A stretch of 64,000 bases of DNA from an uncultured Pelagibacteraceae bacterium (GTDB taxonomy: Bacteria; Pseudomonadota; Alphaproteobacteria; Pelagibacterales; Pelagibacteraceae): assembly GCA_902595535.1 (NCBI GenBank), contig CACJQI010000004.1:61193-125192 (forward strand), read 5' to 3'. Position 1 is the first letter of the stretch. Every line of letters starts with the position of its first letter. Under the pieces are notes generated by a model. The model saw only the letters and a list, made by a program, of their open reading frames with translations. It had not been told where the DNA came from and ran no database searches. Shown in pieces: positions 27,597-37,260 of this stretch. A program made the position numbers and the translations under genes.

Positions 27597-27900
27597 AATT
27601 GGTTTAGGACATTATTTAACACTAGGAGCAATTATATTCTCAATTGGAATAATTGGAATTTTTCTTAATAGAAAAAATATTATTGTAATATTAATGAGTA
27701 TAGAATTAATATTACTCGCAGTTAATATAAATTTAGTAGCATTTTCTATTTTTCTGGGCGACCTTGCAGGCCAAGTCTTTACATTATTCATATTAACGGT
27801 AGCTGCAGCTGAAGCAGCTATAGGTCTAGCAATTATAGTCGTTTATTATAGAAACTCTGGGACTATACGTGTCGAAGAGATAGATAAATTGAAAGGATAA
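27589..27900 (+). CDS. nuoK: NADH-quinone oxidoreductase subunit K
   Basis: 103 residues with three membrane helices. [19 protein letters not shown] opens the protein, and [18 protein letters not shown] carries the conserved helix-2 glutamate of the proton pathway. [15 protein letters not shown] carries the second acidic site. The ATG at 27589 is chosen because the product then starts [10 protein letters not shown] like its family; a longer in-frame reading from 27493 adds a basic leader unlike any NuoK. nuoL follows after 2 bp. Confidence 0.95.
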   Translation: MTEIGLGHYLTLGAIIFSIGIIGIFLNRKNIIVILMSIELILLAVNINLVAFSIFLGDLAGQVFTLFILTVAAAEAAIGLAIIVVYYRNSGTIRVEEIDKLKG

Positions 27901-27902
27901 TT

Positions 27903-29816
27903 ATGGAAATTTCAATTTTATTTCTTCCTTTAATAGCATCAATAATTTCTGGTTTTTTTGGAAAAATGATTGGTGACAGAAATTCAGAAATTGTTACTAG
28001 TTTACTCGTATCGATATCAGCACTGTTATCTATTTTTGTTTTATATCAAGTAATTGTTAATCAATATGAAGAAAATATTGTAATTGCTACTTGGATTAAT
28101 TCAGGATCACTTGATGTAAATTGGTCAATGCTTATTGATCCATTATCATCTGTTATGCTAGTTGTTGTAACATCAGTTTCCTCTTTGGTTCATATTTATT
28201 CTATTGGTTACATGTCTCACGATCCACATAAACCACGATTTATGGCATATCTATCATTGTTTACTTTTGCAATGTTGATGTTAGTGACATCAGATAATTT
28301 TATACAATTATTTTTTGGATGGGAAGGTGTTGGTTTATGTTCGTATTTCTTAATTGGATTTTGGTTTAAAAAAGAAAGTGCAAATGTAGCTGCAATTAAA
28401 GCATTTGTAGTGAATAGAGTAGGTGATTTTGGTTTTGCCTTAGGGATATTTTTAATTTTTTATTTATTTGGAACGGTTAATTACTCAGAAGTATTTCAAC
28501 AAATTCCAACTGTAATAGATCAAAACTTATCATTCTTAGGTTTTGAAGTTAAAGCTATTGATTTGATTTGCTTATTTTTATTCATAGGTGCAATGGGTAA
28601 ATCTGCTCAGATTTTACTTCATACTTGGTTGCCAGATGCAATGGAAGGTCCAACTCCTGTATCAGCTTTAATTCATGCAGCTACAATGGTAACAGCTGGC
28701 GTTTTTTTAGTTGTAAGATGTTCACCCATTTATGAGTACTCACCATTAATATTAAATTTAATTACAGTTGTAGGAATAACAACAGCATTTTTTGCTGCAA
28801 CGGTTGCATTAGTTCAAACAGACATAAAAAAAATTATCGCTTATTCAACTTGTAGTCAACTTGGATATATGTTTTTTGCAGCAGGCGTTGGCGCCTACAA
28901 TGTTGCAATGTTTCATTTATTCACTCATGCCTTCTTTAAGGCTTTATTATTTCTAGGGTCTGGTTCTGTAATACATGCTTTTAGAGATGAGCAAGATATA
29001 AATAATATGGGAGGTGTTTGGAAAAAATTACCTTACACCTATGTTTTAATGATAATAGGAACTCTTGCTCTTACTGGGTTCCCATTTTTATCAGGATTTT
29101 ATTCTAAAGATGCTATTATAGAATTTGCTTATCTTAGAGGAAATACAACAGGTTATTATGCGGCTGGTATTGGAATTTTTACTGCTTTTTTAACGTCAAT
29201 ATATTCATGGCGGTTAATTTTCAAAACTTTTCATGGAGAATACAACAATAAAGAAGTCAAAATAGAAGAAACACACGAGTCACCATTAGTAATGTTAATA
29301 CCTTTGGTAATATTATCTATTGGTGCAATTTTTGCTGGCTTCTTATTTAAAGACTTATTTATTGGACATGGTGGTGATAATTATTTTTGGGCTGAGTCCA
29401 TTAAATTTTTAGAACCACTTAGTAAAGAACATCCTCCTACTTGGTTTTTACTTTTAACACCTTGTTTAGTACTAATGTCTATACCAATAGCTTTTTATTT
29501 ATTTGTAAAAAATAAAAAATTACCTGAAGAAATCGCAAACATGAATAGGCCTCTATATAAATTTCTAGTAAATAAGTGGTATTTTGATGAATTTTATGAG
29601 GTCACAATCATCAAACCTTCAAAAAAATTAGGCTTATTTCTATGGAAATTCTGTGATGGAAAGTTAATTGATGGGTTTGGACCTGATGGAATCTCATCCT
29701 TTATCAAAAAATGTTCAATTAAAGCAAATAAATTTCAAAGTGGTTTTATCTATCAATATGCATTTGTAATGTTATTAGGATTTTCAGCTTTATTAACCTT
29801 TTTAATTGTTAGATAA
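27903..29816 (+). CDS. nuoL: NADH-quinone oxidoreductase subunit L
   Basis: 637 residues, the distal antiporter-like proton pump, with about 16 membrane helices and the long lateral helix near the C-terminus. Motifs are FFGWEGVGLCSYFLIGFW with the key Glu (about 138-155), AMGKSAQILLHTWLPDAMEG with the Lys (about 233-252) and YSTCSQLGYMFFA. The C-terminal part (from about 540) includes the NKWYFDEFYE segment. Its stop overlaps the nuoM start (TAATG). Confidence 0.97.
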   Translation: MEISILFLPLIASIISGFFGKMIGDRNSEIVTSLLVSISALLSIFVLYQVIVNQYEENIVIATWINSGSLDVNWSMLIDPLSSVMLVVVTSVSSLVHIYSIGYMSHDPHKPRFMAYLSLFTFAMLMLVTSDNFIQLFFGWEGVGLCSYFLIGFWFKKESANVAAIKAFVVNRVGDFGFALGIFLIFYLFGTVNYSEVFQQIPTVIDQNLSFLGFEVKAIDLICLFLFIGAMGKSAQILLHTWLPDAMEGPTPVSALIHAATMVTAGVFLVVRCSPIYEYSPLILNLITVVGITTAFFAATVALVQTDIKKIIAYSTCSQLGYMFFAAGVGAYNVAMFHLFTHAFFKALLFLGSGSVIHAFRDEQDINNMGGVWKKLPYTYVLMIIGTLALTGFPFLSGFYSKDAIIEFAYLRGNTTGYYAAGIGIFTAFLTSIYSWRLIFKTFHGEYNNKEVKIEETHESPLVMLIPLVILSIGAIFAGFLFKDLFIGHGGDNYFWAESIKFLEPLSKEHPPTWFLLLTPCLVLMSIPIAFYLFVKNKKLPEEIANMNRPLYKFLVNKWYFDEFYEVTIIKPSKKLGLFLWKFCDGKLIDGFGPDGISSFIKKCSIKANKFQSGFIYQYAFVMLLGFSALLTFLIVR

Positions 29817-31297
29817 TGAATTTTCCAATTTTATCTTCTTTAATTTTATTACCTACTATTGGTGCTTTATTTTTATTCTTTACTAAAGATAAAGAAGGGA
29901 ACAACTCAACTGCAAAATATGTTTCTCTTTTTACTACATCTGTTAATTTTTTAATCTCTATTTATTTATGGGTTTCTTTTGATCAATCTACATCTAATTT
30001 TCAATTTATTGAGGATAGAACTTGGATTGAAGGATTTATTAATTATAAAGTAGGCGTTGATGGTATTTCAATTTTATTCATCATATTAACTACGTTTATT
30101 ACACCACTTTGTATTATCTCAGTAAACAACTCAGTTAAAAAAAGATTAAGAGATTTTCTTATCGCAATATTAATATTGGAAAGTTTCATGATAGGAGTTT
30201 TTTGTGCTCTTGATTTAGTAGTCTTTTACTTATTCTTCGAAGCAGGTTTAATTCCTATGTTTTTAATAATTGGTATTTGGGGTGGACCTAGAAGGGTTTA
30301 TTCAGCATTTAAATTCTTTCTATATACTTTGTTAGGTTCAGTTTTAATGTTAGTTGCAATTATTTCAATTTACTGGATATCAGGTACTACAGACGTCATC
30401 AAACTATACGAATTAGGAATTGATGCTAAATATCAAAACTTATTATGGTTAGCTTTTTTTAGTTCATTTGCAGTTAAAACACCAATGTGGCCTGTCCATA
30501 CTTGGTTGCCTGATGCACACGTTGAAGCTCCTACAGCTGGATCAGTTTTACTTGCAGCTATTTTGTTAAAAATGGCTGGCTATGGATTTATTAGATTTTC
30601 ATTGGGTCTTTTTCCAGTTGCATCAGAGGTTTTCACGCCTTTAATTTATGCCTTGAGTGTTATTGCAATTATTGCCACTTCATTAATAGCTTTAATGCAA
30701 GAAGATATGAAGAAACTTATAGCTTATTCTTCTGTAGCTCATATGGGTTTTGTAACTTTAGGTGTTTTTACTCTTCAACAACAAGGTATTGAAGGAAGTA
30801 TAATTCAAATGATTAGTCATGGATTAGTTTCTGCAGCATTATTCTTATGTGTTGGTGTTGTTTACGATAGAATGCATTCTAGATTAATCAGCTCATATGG
30901 TGGTATTGTTACAATTGTTCCTAAATATTCTATATTATTTATGATCTTTACCCTTGCTGCTCTTGGATTACCTGGAACAAGTGGATTTGTTGGTGAATTT
31001 TTAATTTTAATGGGTGTTTTTAAAGATAATTTCCTAGTAGCAGTTTTAGCTAGCATAGGTGTTATTATAGGTGCCGCATATATGCTTTGGCTTTATAAAA
31101 GGGTTGTATTTGGAAAATTAATCAATTCAGATTTAAAATCAATGATGGACTTAGATAGATCTGAGTATTTTATATTAACATGTTTAGCTATACCTACTTT
31201 GTATTTTGGATTTTATCCCGATCCACTAATTAACACAATTGAAGTCTCAGTTAACGATTTAATAAATATGTATAATAGAAATTTAATTATTAAATAA
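29816..31297 (+). CDS. nuoM: NADH-quinone oxidoreductase subunit M
   Basis: 493 residues, the second antiporter-like pump with about 14 membrane helices. FFEAGLIPMFLIIGIWGG (near 140) carries the conserved Glu. SFAVKTPMWPVHTWLPDAH (near 220) carries the Lys. AYSSVAHMGFVTLGVF and GLPGTSGFVGEFL are further signatures. It begins in the nuoL stop codon and ends 1 bp before nuoN. Complete and of normal size. Confidence 0.97.
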   Translation: MNFPILSSLILLPTIGALFLFFTKDKEGNNSTAKYVSLFTTSVNFLISIYLWVSFDQSTSNFQFIEDRTWIEGFINYKVGVDGISILFIILTTFITPLCIISVNNSVKKRLRDFLIAILILESFMIGVFCALDLVVFYLFFEAGLIPMFLIIGIWGGPRRVYSAFKFFLYTLLGSVLMLVAIISIYWISGTTDVIKLYELGIDAKYQNLLWLAFFSSFAVKTPMWPVHTWLPDAHVEAPTAGSVLLAAILLKMAGYGFIRFSLGLFPVASEVFTPLIYALSVIAIIATSLIALMQEDMKKLIAYSSVAHMGFVTLGVFTLQQQGIEGSIIQMISHGLVSAALFLCVGVVYDRMHSRLISSYGGIVTIVPKYSILFMIFTLAALGLPGTSGFVGEFLILMGVFKDNFLVAVLASIGVIIGAAYMLWLYKRVVFGKLINSDLKSMMDLDRSEYFILTCLAIPTLYFGFYPDPLINTIEVSVNDLINMYNRNLIIK

Positions 31298-31298
31298 T

Positions 31299-32717
31299 AT
31301 GGAAAATTTTAATTTAATATTACCTGAAATATTCATCGCACTCTCAATTATGTTTTTATTAATTTTGGGAGTTTTTAAAAAAGATAGTTCTAAACTTATT
31401 TTTAACACTTCTCAGTTAATACTTTTAATTACTGCGGTAATAACAATTAATGAAACTTTTTCTGTTAATCGTGTGACATTATTTAAAGACAGCGTTGTTA
31501 TTGATCAAATGTCTTCATTGATGAAAATCATTACTCTACTTGGCGCTTTTTTAGTTTTAACTATTTCTACAAATTATCTCAAAACATTTAAATTATTTAA
31601 GATTGAATATCCTGTTTTAGTATTGTGTTCCGTTTTGGGGATGATGGTTATGATTAGCTCAAACGATTTAATTGTATTTTACATGGGTCTAGAACTACAA
31701 TCTTTGGCACTTTATGTATTAGCTACTTTTAATCGAGATCAGCTACAATCTTCTGAAGCGGGATTAAAATATTTTGTTTTAAGTGCTCTATCATCAGGAT
31801 TACTTTTATATGGTTGTTCATTAATATATGGATTCTCAGGATCTACTAATTTTGATATAATTTCAAATCAACTAAATTCAAATGAATATGTTTTAACATT
31901 TGGAATAGTATTTATTATTGTAGGATTAGCTTTCAAAATTTCTGCAGTTCCTTTTCATATGTGGGCACCAGATGTTTACCAGGGATCACCTACATCTGTT
32001 ACTTTATTTTTTACAATGGTGCCAAAAATTGCTGCCCTAACTGTATTCATCAGATTTCTTTACGTACCTTTTTTAAATTTAATAGATCAGTGGCAAATGA
32101 TAATAGTTTTCTTATCAATCGCCTCAATGCTTTTTGGAGCTATTGCTGCAATTGGTCAAACTAATATAAAACGACTTATAGCTTATAGTTCTATTGGACA
32201 TATTGGTTATACATTAGCTGGATTAGCAACAGGGACAAATGAAGGAATACAAAGTTCTATCGTATATATATCTATTTATATAATTATGAATTTGGCTCTA
32301 TTTTCATGTTTATTAATGTTAAAAAGAAATAATAAATATTATGAAGATATAGATGATCTTTCAGGACTATCTAAAAATCATCCTTTATTATCTTTATCTT
32401 TACTTGCAATTCTCTTTTCATTGGCTGGTATTCCACCATTAGCAGGTTTTTTTGCAAAATTTTATATTTTTAAAGCTGTAATAGAGCAGTCTATGTTCTT
32501 CTTGGCTGTAGTTGGTTTGCTATCAACTGTAGTAGCTGCATTTTATTATTTAAGAATTATAAAAATTATTTATTTTGATGAAGAAAAGGAAAAGTATGAT
32601 GAAGATCATAGTATCTGGTTAAAATTTTCACTTACTTTTTCAACAATATTAATTCTACTTTACTTCATTTTCCCAAGTCAATTAATTGACGTTGTATCAA
32701 GAATTAATATTATTTAA
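31299..32717 (+). CDS. nuoN: NADH-quinone oxidoreductase subunit N
   Basis: 472 residues, the third antiporter-like pump with about 14 helices. Motifs are FYMGLELQSLALYVLATF (Glu), GLAFKISAVPFHMWAPDVYQ (Lys) and AYSSIGHIGYTLAGLA. AGIPPLAGFFAKFY is typical of the C-terminal half. It closes the nuo cluster; its stop overlaps the birA start (TAATG), so the nuo transcript probably continues into birA and coaX. Confidence 0.97.
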   Translation: MENFNLILPEIFIALSIMFLLILGVFKKDSSKLIFNTSQLILLITAVITINETFSVNRVTLFKDSVVIDQMSSLMKIITLLGAFLVLTISTNYLKTFKLFKIEYPVLVLCSVLGMMVMISSNDLIVFYMGLELQSLALYVLATFNRDQLQSSEAGLKYFVLSALSSGLLLYGCSLIYGFSGSTNFDIISNQLNSNEYVLTFGIVFIIVGLAFKISAVPFHMWAPDVYQGSPTSVTLFFTMVPKIAALTVFIRFLYVPFLNLIDQWQMIIVFLSIASMLFGAIAAIGQTNIKRLIAYSSIGHIGYTLAGLATGTNEGIQSSIVYISIYIIMNLALFSCLLMLKRNNKYYEDIDDLSGLSKNHPLLSLSLLAILFSLAGIPPLAGFFAKFYIFKAVIEQSMFFLAVVGLLSTVVAAFYYLRIIKIIYFDEEKEKYDEDHSIWLKFSLTFSTILILLYFIFPSQLIDVVSRINII

Positions 32718-33250
32718 TGAAATTAAAAAAATTTAATTTTAAAAAAGTTAAAAGCACAAACGACACAGCAATTCGAATTATTAAAAATACAAATTTAAAA
32801 TATGGCATGGTTATTTCTGATACTCAATTAACTGGCAAGGGTCAGTATGGAAACAAATGGATTTCATATAAAGGAAATTTATTTGTAAGTTTTTTTCACG
32901 AACTTAAAAATATTAATACGTCTTTATCAACCTTAACTAAAATTAATTGTTTATTAGTCAAAAAAATATTAATTAAATATTGTAAAAAAAAAATTGTATT
33001 CAAAAAACCAAATGATTTATTGATTGATAAAAAAAAGGTAAGTGGAATACTGCAAGAAATTATATCAATATCAGGTAAAAGTTTTCTAATTATTGGTATA
33101 GGTATTAATTTGATTAAAAGTCCTAAAATTAAAAACTATCCAACAACAAATTTACATGAATTAACAGATAAGCCTATAAATAAAAAAAATTTTGAAAATG
33201 ATTTAAAAGAAGCTTTTGAAAAAAACTTATCTAAAATGTATAAAAACTAA
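32717..33250 (+). CDS. birA: Biotin-[acetyl-CoA-carboxylase] ligase, minimal form
   Basis: Makes biotinyl-AMP and attaches biotin to carboxylase carrier proteins. 177 residues, about half the size of E. coli BirA: only the catalytic domain is present, with no N-terminal winged helix and no C-terminal SH3-like domain. Seen motifs are KVKSTNDTA (substrate loop), TGKGQYGNKW (in place of the GRGRRGR biotinyl-AMP loop), KKPNDLLIDKKKVSGILQE with the catalytic-site lysine, and GIGINL. It cannot be a DNA-binding repressor. Its place after nuoN is standard in alphaproteobacteria. Confidence 0.88.
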   Translation: MKLKKFNFKKVKSTNDTAIRIIKNTNLKYGMVISDTQLTGKGQYGNKWISYKGNLFVSFFHELKNINTSLSTLTKINCLLVKKILIKYCKKKIVFKKPNDLLIDKKKVSGILQEIISISGKSFLIIGIGINLIKSPKIKNYPTTNLHELTDKPINKKNFENDLKEAFEKNLSKMYKN

Positions 33251-33272
33251 TTATAAAATGAGTTGAATATAA

Positions 33273-34019
33273 ATGTATTTATTAGGTGATATAGGAAATA
33301 GTGAAACCAAACTTTGCTTGGTATCTAAAAAGAATAAAATTCTTAAAAAGATAATTTTTTCAACTAATGACAAAAATCAGAAAAAATTAGAAAAAAATTT
33401 TAAAATTTTAAAAATAGATTATCAAAAGATAGAAAAAATATTATTTTGTAGTGTTGTTCCAAAATCATTTAATTTAATTAAGAAATATTTATTTAAAAAA
33501 ACAAAAGTAAAATGCAATGAAGTTAAGAATTTAAATCTAAAATCTTTAATTAAGATTAAAGTTAATTATAAACAAGTTGGTTCAGACAGAATTACTAATG
33601 CAATAAGTTTAATGAATAATAAAGATAATTTTATAATTCTTGATTTTGGTACTGCCACAACATTTGACGTACTTATAAAAAATACTTACACAGGTGGAAT
33701 AATTGCTCCTGGTATAAGACTTTCTTTAAATACTTTGTCAGACAAAGCAACTTTAATACCTAAAATTAATCTAAAATTAATAAAAAATGTTATCGGTAAA
33801 GATACAATCTCAGCTGTTAGATCGGGTTTTTTTTGGGGTTATGCTGGTTTAATTGACAATATAATTAATTTAATTAAGAAAGAAACAAGAAAATCTTTTA
33901 AAGTAATTATTACTGGGGGATTTTCTGAATTATTTGAAAATTCAATAAAAACAAAGGTTAATCAAAACAAACATATTACTATCAACGGACTTGTAAAGAT
34001 CACAAAATTAATCAAATAA
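33273..34019 (+). CDS. coaX: Type III pantothenate kinase
   Basis: First step of CoA synthesis. 248 residues of the ASKHA fold. LLGDIGNSETKLCLV is the phosphate-1 loop with the conserved DxGN, GSDRITNAISL holds the Asp-Arg of the pantothenate site, and ILDFGTATTFDVL is the phosphate-2 loop. GGIIAPGI and ITGGFSELF follow as expected. It lies 22 bp after birA and 1 bp before the RNase J gene, a conserved alphaproteobacterial trio. Confidence 0.92.
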   Translation: MYLLGDIGNSETKLCLVSKKNKILKKIIFSTNDKNQKKLEKNFKILKIDYQKIEKILFCSVVPKSFNLIKKYLFKKTKVKCNEVKNLNLKSLIKIKVNYKQVGSDRITNAISLMNNKDNFIILDFGTATTFDVLIKNTYTGGIIAPGIRLSLNTLSDKATLIPKINLKLIKNVIGKDTISAVRSGFFWGYAGLIDNIINLIKKETRKSFKVIITGGFSELFENSIKTKVNQNKHITINGLVKITKLIK

Positions 34020-34020
34020 A

Positions 34021-35679
34021 ATGAAAGATGAATTATTATTTTGTCCACTAGGTGGATCAGGTGAAATAGGAATGAACATGAACTTGTTTGGCTATGGCCA
34101 ACCAAGTGACCATAAATGGATTATGGTGGATATTGGAGTTACATTTGCAGACGATACCATCCCTGGAGTTGATTTAATTTATCCTGATCCTGGTTTTATT
34201 GTAGAGAGAAGAGATAATTTACTTGGCATAGTATTAACACATGCTCATGAAGATCATATTGGAGCAATTGCTCATTTGTGGCCTCAATTAAAGTGTAAAA
34301 TTTATGCAACTCCATTTACAGCTGTTCTTATAAAAGAAAAATTTAAAGAAAAACAAATAGACATAACTAAAGATTTAAAAATAGTTGAACTAAATGGAAA
34401 AGTATCTTTGGACCCTTTTGAGATTGAATATATAACACTTACTCATTCAATTTTAGAACCTAATGGTTTGAAAATTAAAACTCCCGTTGGATCCATACTT
34501 CATACCGGTGATTGGAAAGTTGATCCTAATCCATTAGTAGGTGATAAAATTAATCAAGAAAGATTAAAACAAATAGGTGAGGAAGGTGTTCTTGCGATGA
34601 TTTGTGATTCAACTAATGTTTTTAGCGCAGGAAGATCAGGCTCTGAATTAGATGTTAGAAAAAATATGTTAAATGTAATGTCACGTTTAAAAAAAAGAAT
34701 TATTATCACATCATTTGCTTCTAATGTTGCAAGAATGGAAACAGCTTTTTATTGCGCAGAAAAAACAGGAAGACAAATATCGTTGGTTGGTAGATCAATG
34801 CACCGGATTTATAAAGCTGCTAGACAATGTGGCTACTTAAAAAATACTATTGAACCAATAGACCCAAGAGAAGCTAAGAATTTTTCAAGAGAGAAAATAG
34901 TTTATTTGTGTACTGGTAGTCAAGGTGAGCCAATGGGTGCAATGATGAGAATTTCAAGCTATGTTCATCCAGATGTCTTTATAGAAAAGGGTGATGCAGT
35001 TATTTTTTCTTCAAAAATTATCCCTGGGAATGAAAAAAAATTATACAAACTTCATAATCAATTAGTCAAAGATGGTATAGAGGTAATTTCTGAGGAAACA
35101 GAATTTATTCATGTTTCAGGTCATCCAAATAGAGAAGATCTTAAAGACATGTATAATTGGGTAAAACCTAAATGTGTTATACCAGTGCATGGTGAACATA
35201 GACATATGATTGAACACATAAACTTTGCAAAAGAAATGCAAGTTCCTCACCCAGTGCAAGTTGAAAATGGTGATATTGTCAAATTATATCCTGGAGATAA
35301 ACCAGAAGTTTATGATAAAGCACCAAGTGGAAGATTATACCTTGATGGAAGTATAAGTGTTGATGGTGACTCTCAATCGATTAAAGATAGAAAAAATTTA
35401 AGTGCAAATGGATATATGGAAGTAACAATTATGATTACTCCAAAAGGAAATATTCACAATAATCCAGTACTTTCTTACAGGGGTTTACCTGTAAACGATA
35501 AAGATGAATTTGATTACGGGCTAGAATACGAAATTGAAAAGACAACACGATCATTCAAAGTTGGTAGTCGTCAGCAAGAACATAATTTAATCGACGCTCT
35601 TAAAATAGCGTGTAGAAAGTTTTCAAAAGAAAAAACTGGAAAAAAACCATTTACAAATATTAATTTAGTTCGGATTTAA
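34021..35679 (+). CDS. rnj: Ribonuclease J
   Basis: 552 residues. A metallo-beta-lactamase/beta-CASP ribonuclease with 5'-exonuclease and endonuclease activity for rRNA and mRNA processing. The zinc motif is THAHEDHIGAI (about 77-87); later metal ligands are in LHTGDWKVDP, and the beta-CASP part has TSFASNVARME and CTGSQGEPMGAM. VSGHPNREDL and PVHGEHRHMIEH follow. The length is standard. Its stop overlaps the DUF1467 start (TAATG). Confidence 0.94.
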   Translation: MKDELLFCPLGGSGEIGMNMNLFGYGQPSDHKWIMVDIGVTFADDTIPGVDLIYPDPGFIVERRDNLLGIVLTHAHEDHIGAIAHLWPQLKCKIYATPFTAVLIKEKFKEKQIDITKDLKIVELNGKVSLDPFEIEYITLTHSILEPNGLKIKTPVGSILHTGDWKVDPNPLVGDKINQERLKQIGEEGVLAMICDSTNVFSAGRSGSELDVRKNMLNVMSRLKKRIIITSFASNVARMETAFYCAEKTGRQISLVGRSMHRIYKAARQCGYLKNTIEPIDPREAKNFSREKIVYLCTGSQGEPMGAMMRISSYVHPDVFIEKGDAVIFSSKIIPGNEKKLYKLHNQLVKDGIEVISEETEFIHVSGHPNREDLKDMYNWVKPKCVIPVHGEHRHMIEHINFAKEMQVPHPVQVENGDIVKLYPGDKPEVYDKAPSGRLYLDGSISVDGDSQSIKDRKNLSANGYMEVTIMITPKGNIHNNPVLSYRGLPVNDKDEFDYGLEYEIEKTTRSFKVGSRQQEHNLIDALKIACRKFSKEKTGKKPFTNINLVRI

Positions 35680-35924
35680 TGAGCATTACTGGTTTAGCCA
35701 TTATTTACATAATTATTTGGTGGATTGTTTTTTTTGCTATTTTACCAGTAGATGTGAATAGAGTAAAAACAGTTAAAATTGAAGGTGAAGATCCAGGATC
35801 ACCAGAAAATCCAAAAATGTTAAAAAAGTTTATTTATTGTACTGGTATAACAAGCATTATTTTCGTAATAATTTATTTATTGATGAAATATGAATACTTA
35901 AACTTAAGAAATATTATTAACTAA
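35679..35924 (+). CDS. DUF1467 family membrane protein
   Basis: 81 residues with two membrane helices (about 5-23 and 50-68). The cytoplasmic loop contains the family pattern FFAILPVDVNRV ... GEDPGSPENPKMLKK. The function is unknown. The family is almost confined to alphaproteobacteria and is typically found beside RNase J and proS, as here: it overlaps the RNase J stop and ends 1 bp before proS. Confidence 0.85.
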   Translation: MSITGLAIIYIIIWWIVFFAILPVDVNRVKTVKIEGEDPGSPENPKMLKKFIYCTGITSIIFVIIYLLMKYEYLNLRNIIN

Positions 35925-35925
35925 A

Positions 35926-37260
35926 ATGCTTTTATCAAAATCATTTATCCCAATTTTAAAAAATAACCCTTCAGAGGCTAAAATAAAATCTCATCAATTA
36001 ATGTTAAGAGTTGGAATGATTAAACAAGCGTCAGCTGGTATTTACTCATGGTTGCCACTTGGTTTTAAAGTCATGAAAAAAATTGAAAAAATTGTCAGAG
36101 AAGAACAAGATAAAATTGGTGCTCAAGAAATTTTAATGCCAACAATTCAATCAAGTGAAATTTGGAAAGAAAGTGGTCGATATGATGATTATGGTGAGGA
36201 AATGCTTAGGATTAAAGATCGTCAAAATAGAGAAATGCTTTATGGGCCAACTAATGAAGAACAAGTAACTGAAATATTTAGATCATCTTTGAAATCTTAT
36301 AAATCATTACCGCAATTACTTTACCATATACAATGGAAATTTAGAGATGAAATTAGACCTCGATTTGGAATTATGAGAGGAAGAGAATTTTATATGAAAG
36401 ATGCATACTCTTTTGATGTCACAGATGAAGATGCTCTATTCTCATATAATAAATTTTTCTTGTCTTATTTAAGAACATTTAAAAGATTATCTTTAACAGC
36501 TATACCTATGGCAGCTGACACCGGACCAATAGGTGGAAATCTATCACATGAATTTATAATTTTAGCTGACACAGGAGAAAGTAAAATTTTTACTGATAAA
36601 AGAATTTTTGATTTAACTAATGATGATACCGAACTAGAAAAATTATCTCTTAAACAAATGAGAACAAAATATGAGCAATTTTATTCTGTTACAGATGAAA
36701 AATTTAATAAAGATGAATTTGAAAAAATGGTTAAAGAAGAAAACAGATTAATTACCAAAGGTATAGAGGTGGGTCATATATTCTATTTTGGTGATAAATA
36801 TTCAAAGGCAATGGATACTGCTGTAGATCTTCCAGGAGGTAAAAAAGATTTTGTTAAAATGGGCTCGTATGGAATTGGAGTTTCAAGATTAGTTGGAGCT
36901 ATTATTGAGGCTAAATATGATGATAAAAACGAAATCATGAAATGGCCATTGTCTGTTGCTCCATATGATATAGCGCTAATTCCAATGATAAATAAAAATG
37001 ACAATTCTGCTCTTGAAAAAGCAAATAAAATTAATTCAGAATTAATTAGAAATAATATTGAAGCAATTATAGATGATACAGATGAGAACTATTCGTCAAA
37101 AATTAAAAAGATGAACTTAATTGGTGCACCATACCAAATAATTATTGGAAAAAAATCAGACGGTGATCTCTTAGAATTTAAAGAGGCTAGTGGTGAAACT
37201 CAAAATTTACCATTAGAGGAAATAATAAAAATTATAACAAAACAAAAAGCTTCCAATTGA
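35926..37260 (+). CDS. proS: Prolyl-tRNA synthetase (short alphaproteobacterial form)
   Basis: 444 residues, class II. Motif 1 lies around KASAGIYSWLPLG, motif 2 around RFGIMRGREFYMKDAYSF and motif 3 in GSYGIGVSRLVGA. The anticodon-binding domain is the last 100 residues. The editing (INS/YbaK) insertion of E. coli ProS is absent, as usual for alphaproteobacteria, so Ala-tRNA-Pro must be cleared by another route. The stop TGA overlaps the TTG start of the next gene. Confidence 0.95.
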   Translation: MLLSKSFIPILKNNPSEAKIKSHQLMLRVGMIKQASAGIYSWLPLGFKVMKKIEKIVREEQDKIGAQEILMPTIQSSEIWKESGRYDDYGEEMLRIKDRQNREMLYGPTNEEQVTEIFRSSLKSYKSLPQLLYHIQWKFRDEIRPRFGIMRGREFYMKDAYSFDVTDEDALFSYNKFFLSYLRTFKRLSLTAIPMAADTGPIGGNLSHEFIILADTGESKIFTDKRIFDLTNDDTELEKLSLKQMRTKYEQFYSVTDEKFNKDEFEKMVKEENRLITKGIEVGHIFYFGDKYSKAMDTAVDLPGGKKDFVKMGSYGIGVSRLVGAIIEAKYDDKNEIMKWPLSVAPYDIALIPMINKNDNSALEKANKINSELIRNNIEAIIDDTDENYSSKIKKMNLIGAPYQIIIGKKSDGDLLEFKEASGETQNLPLEEIIKIITKQKASN

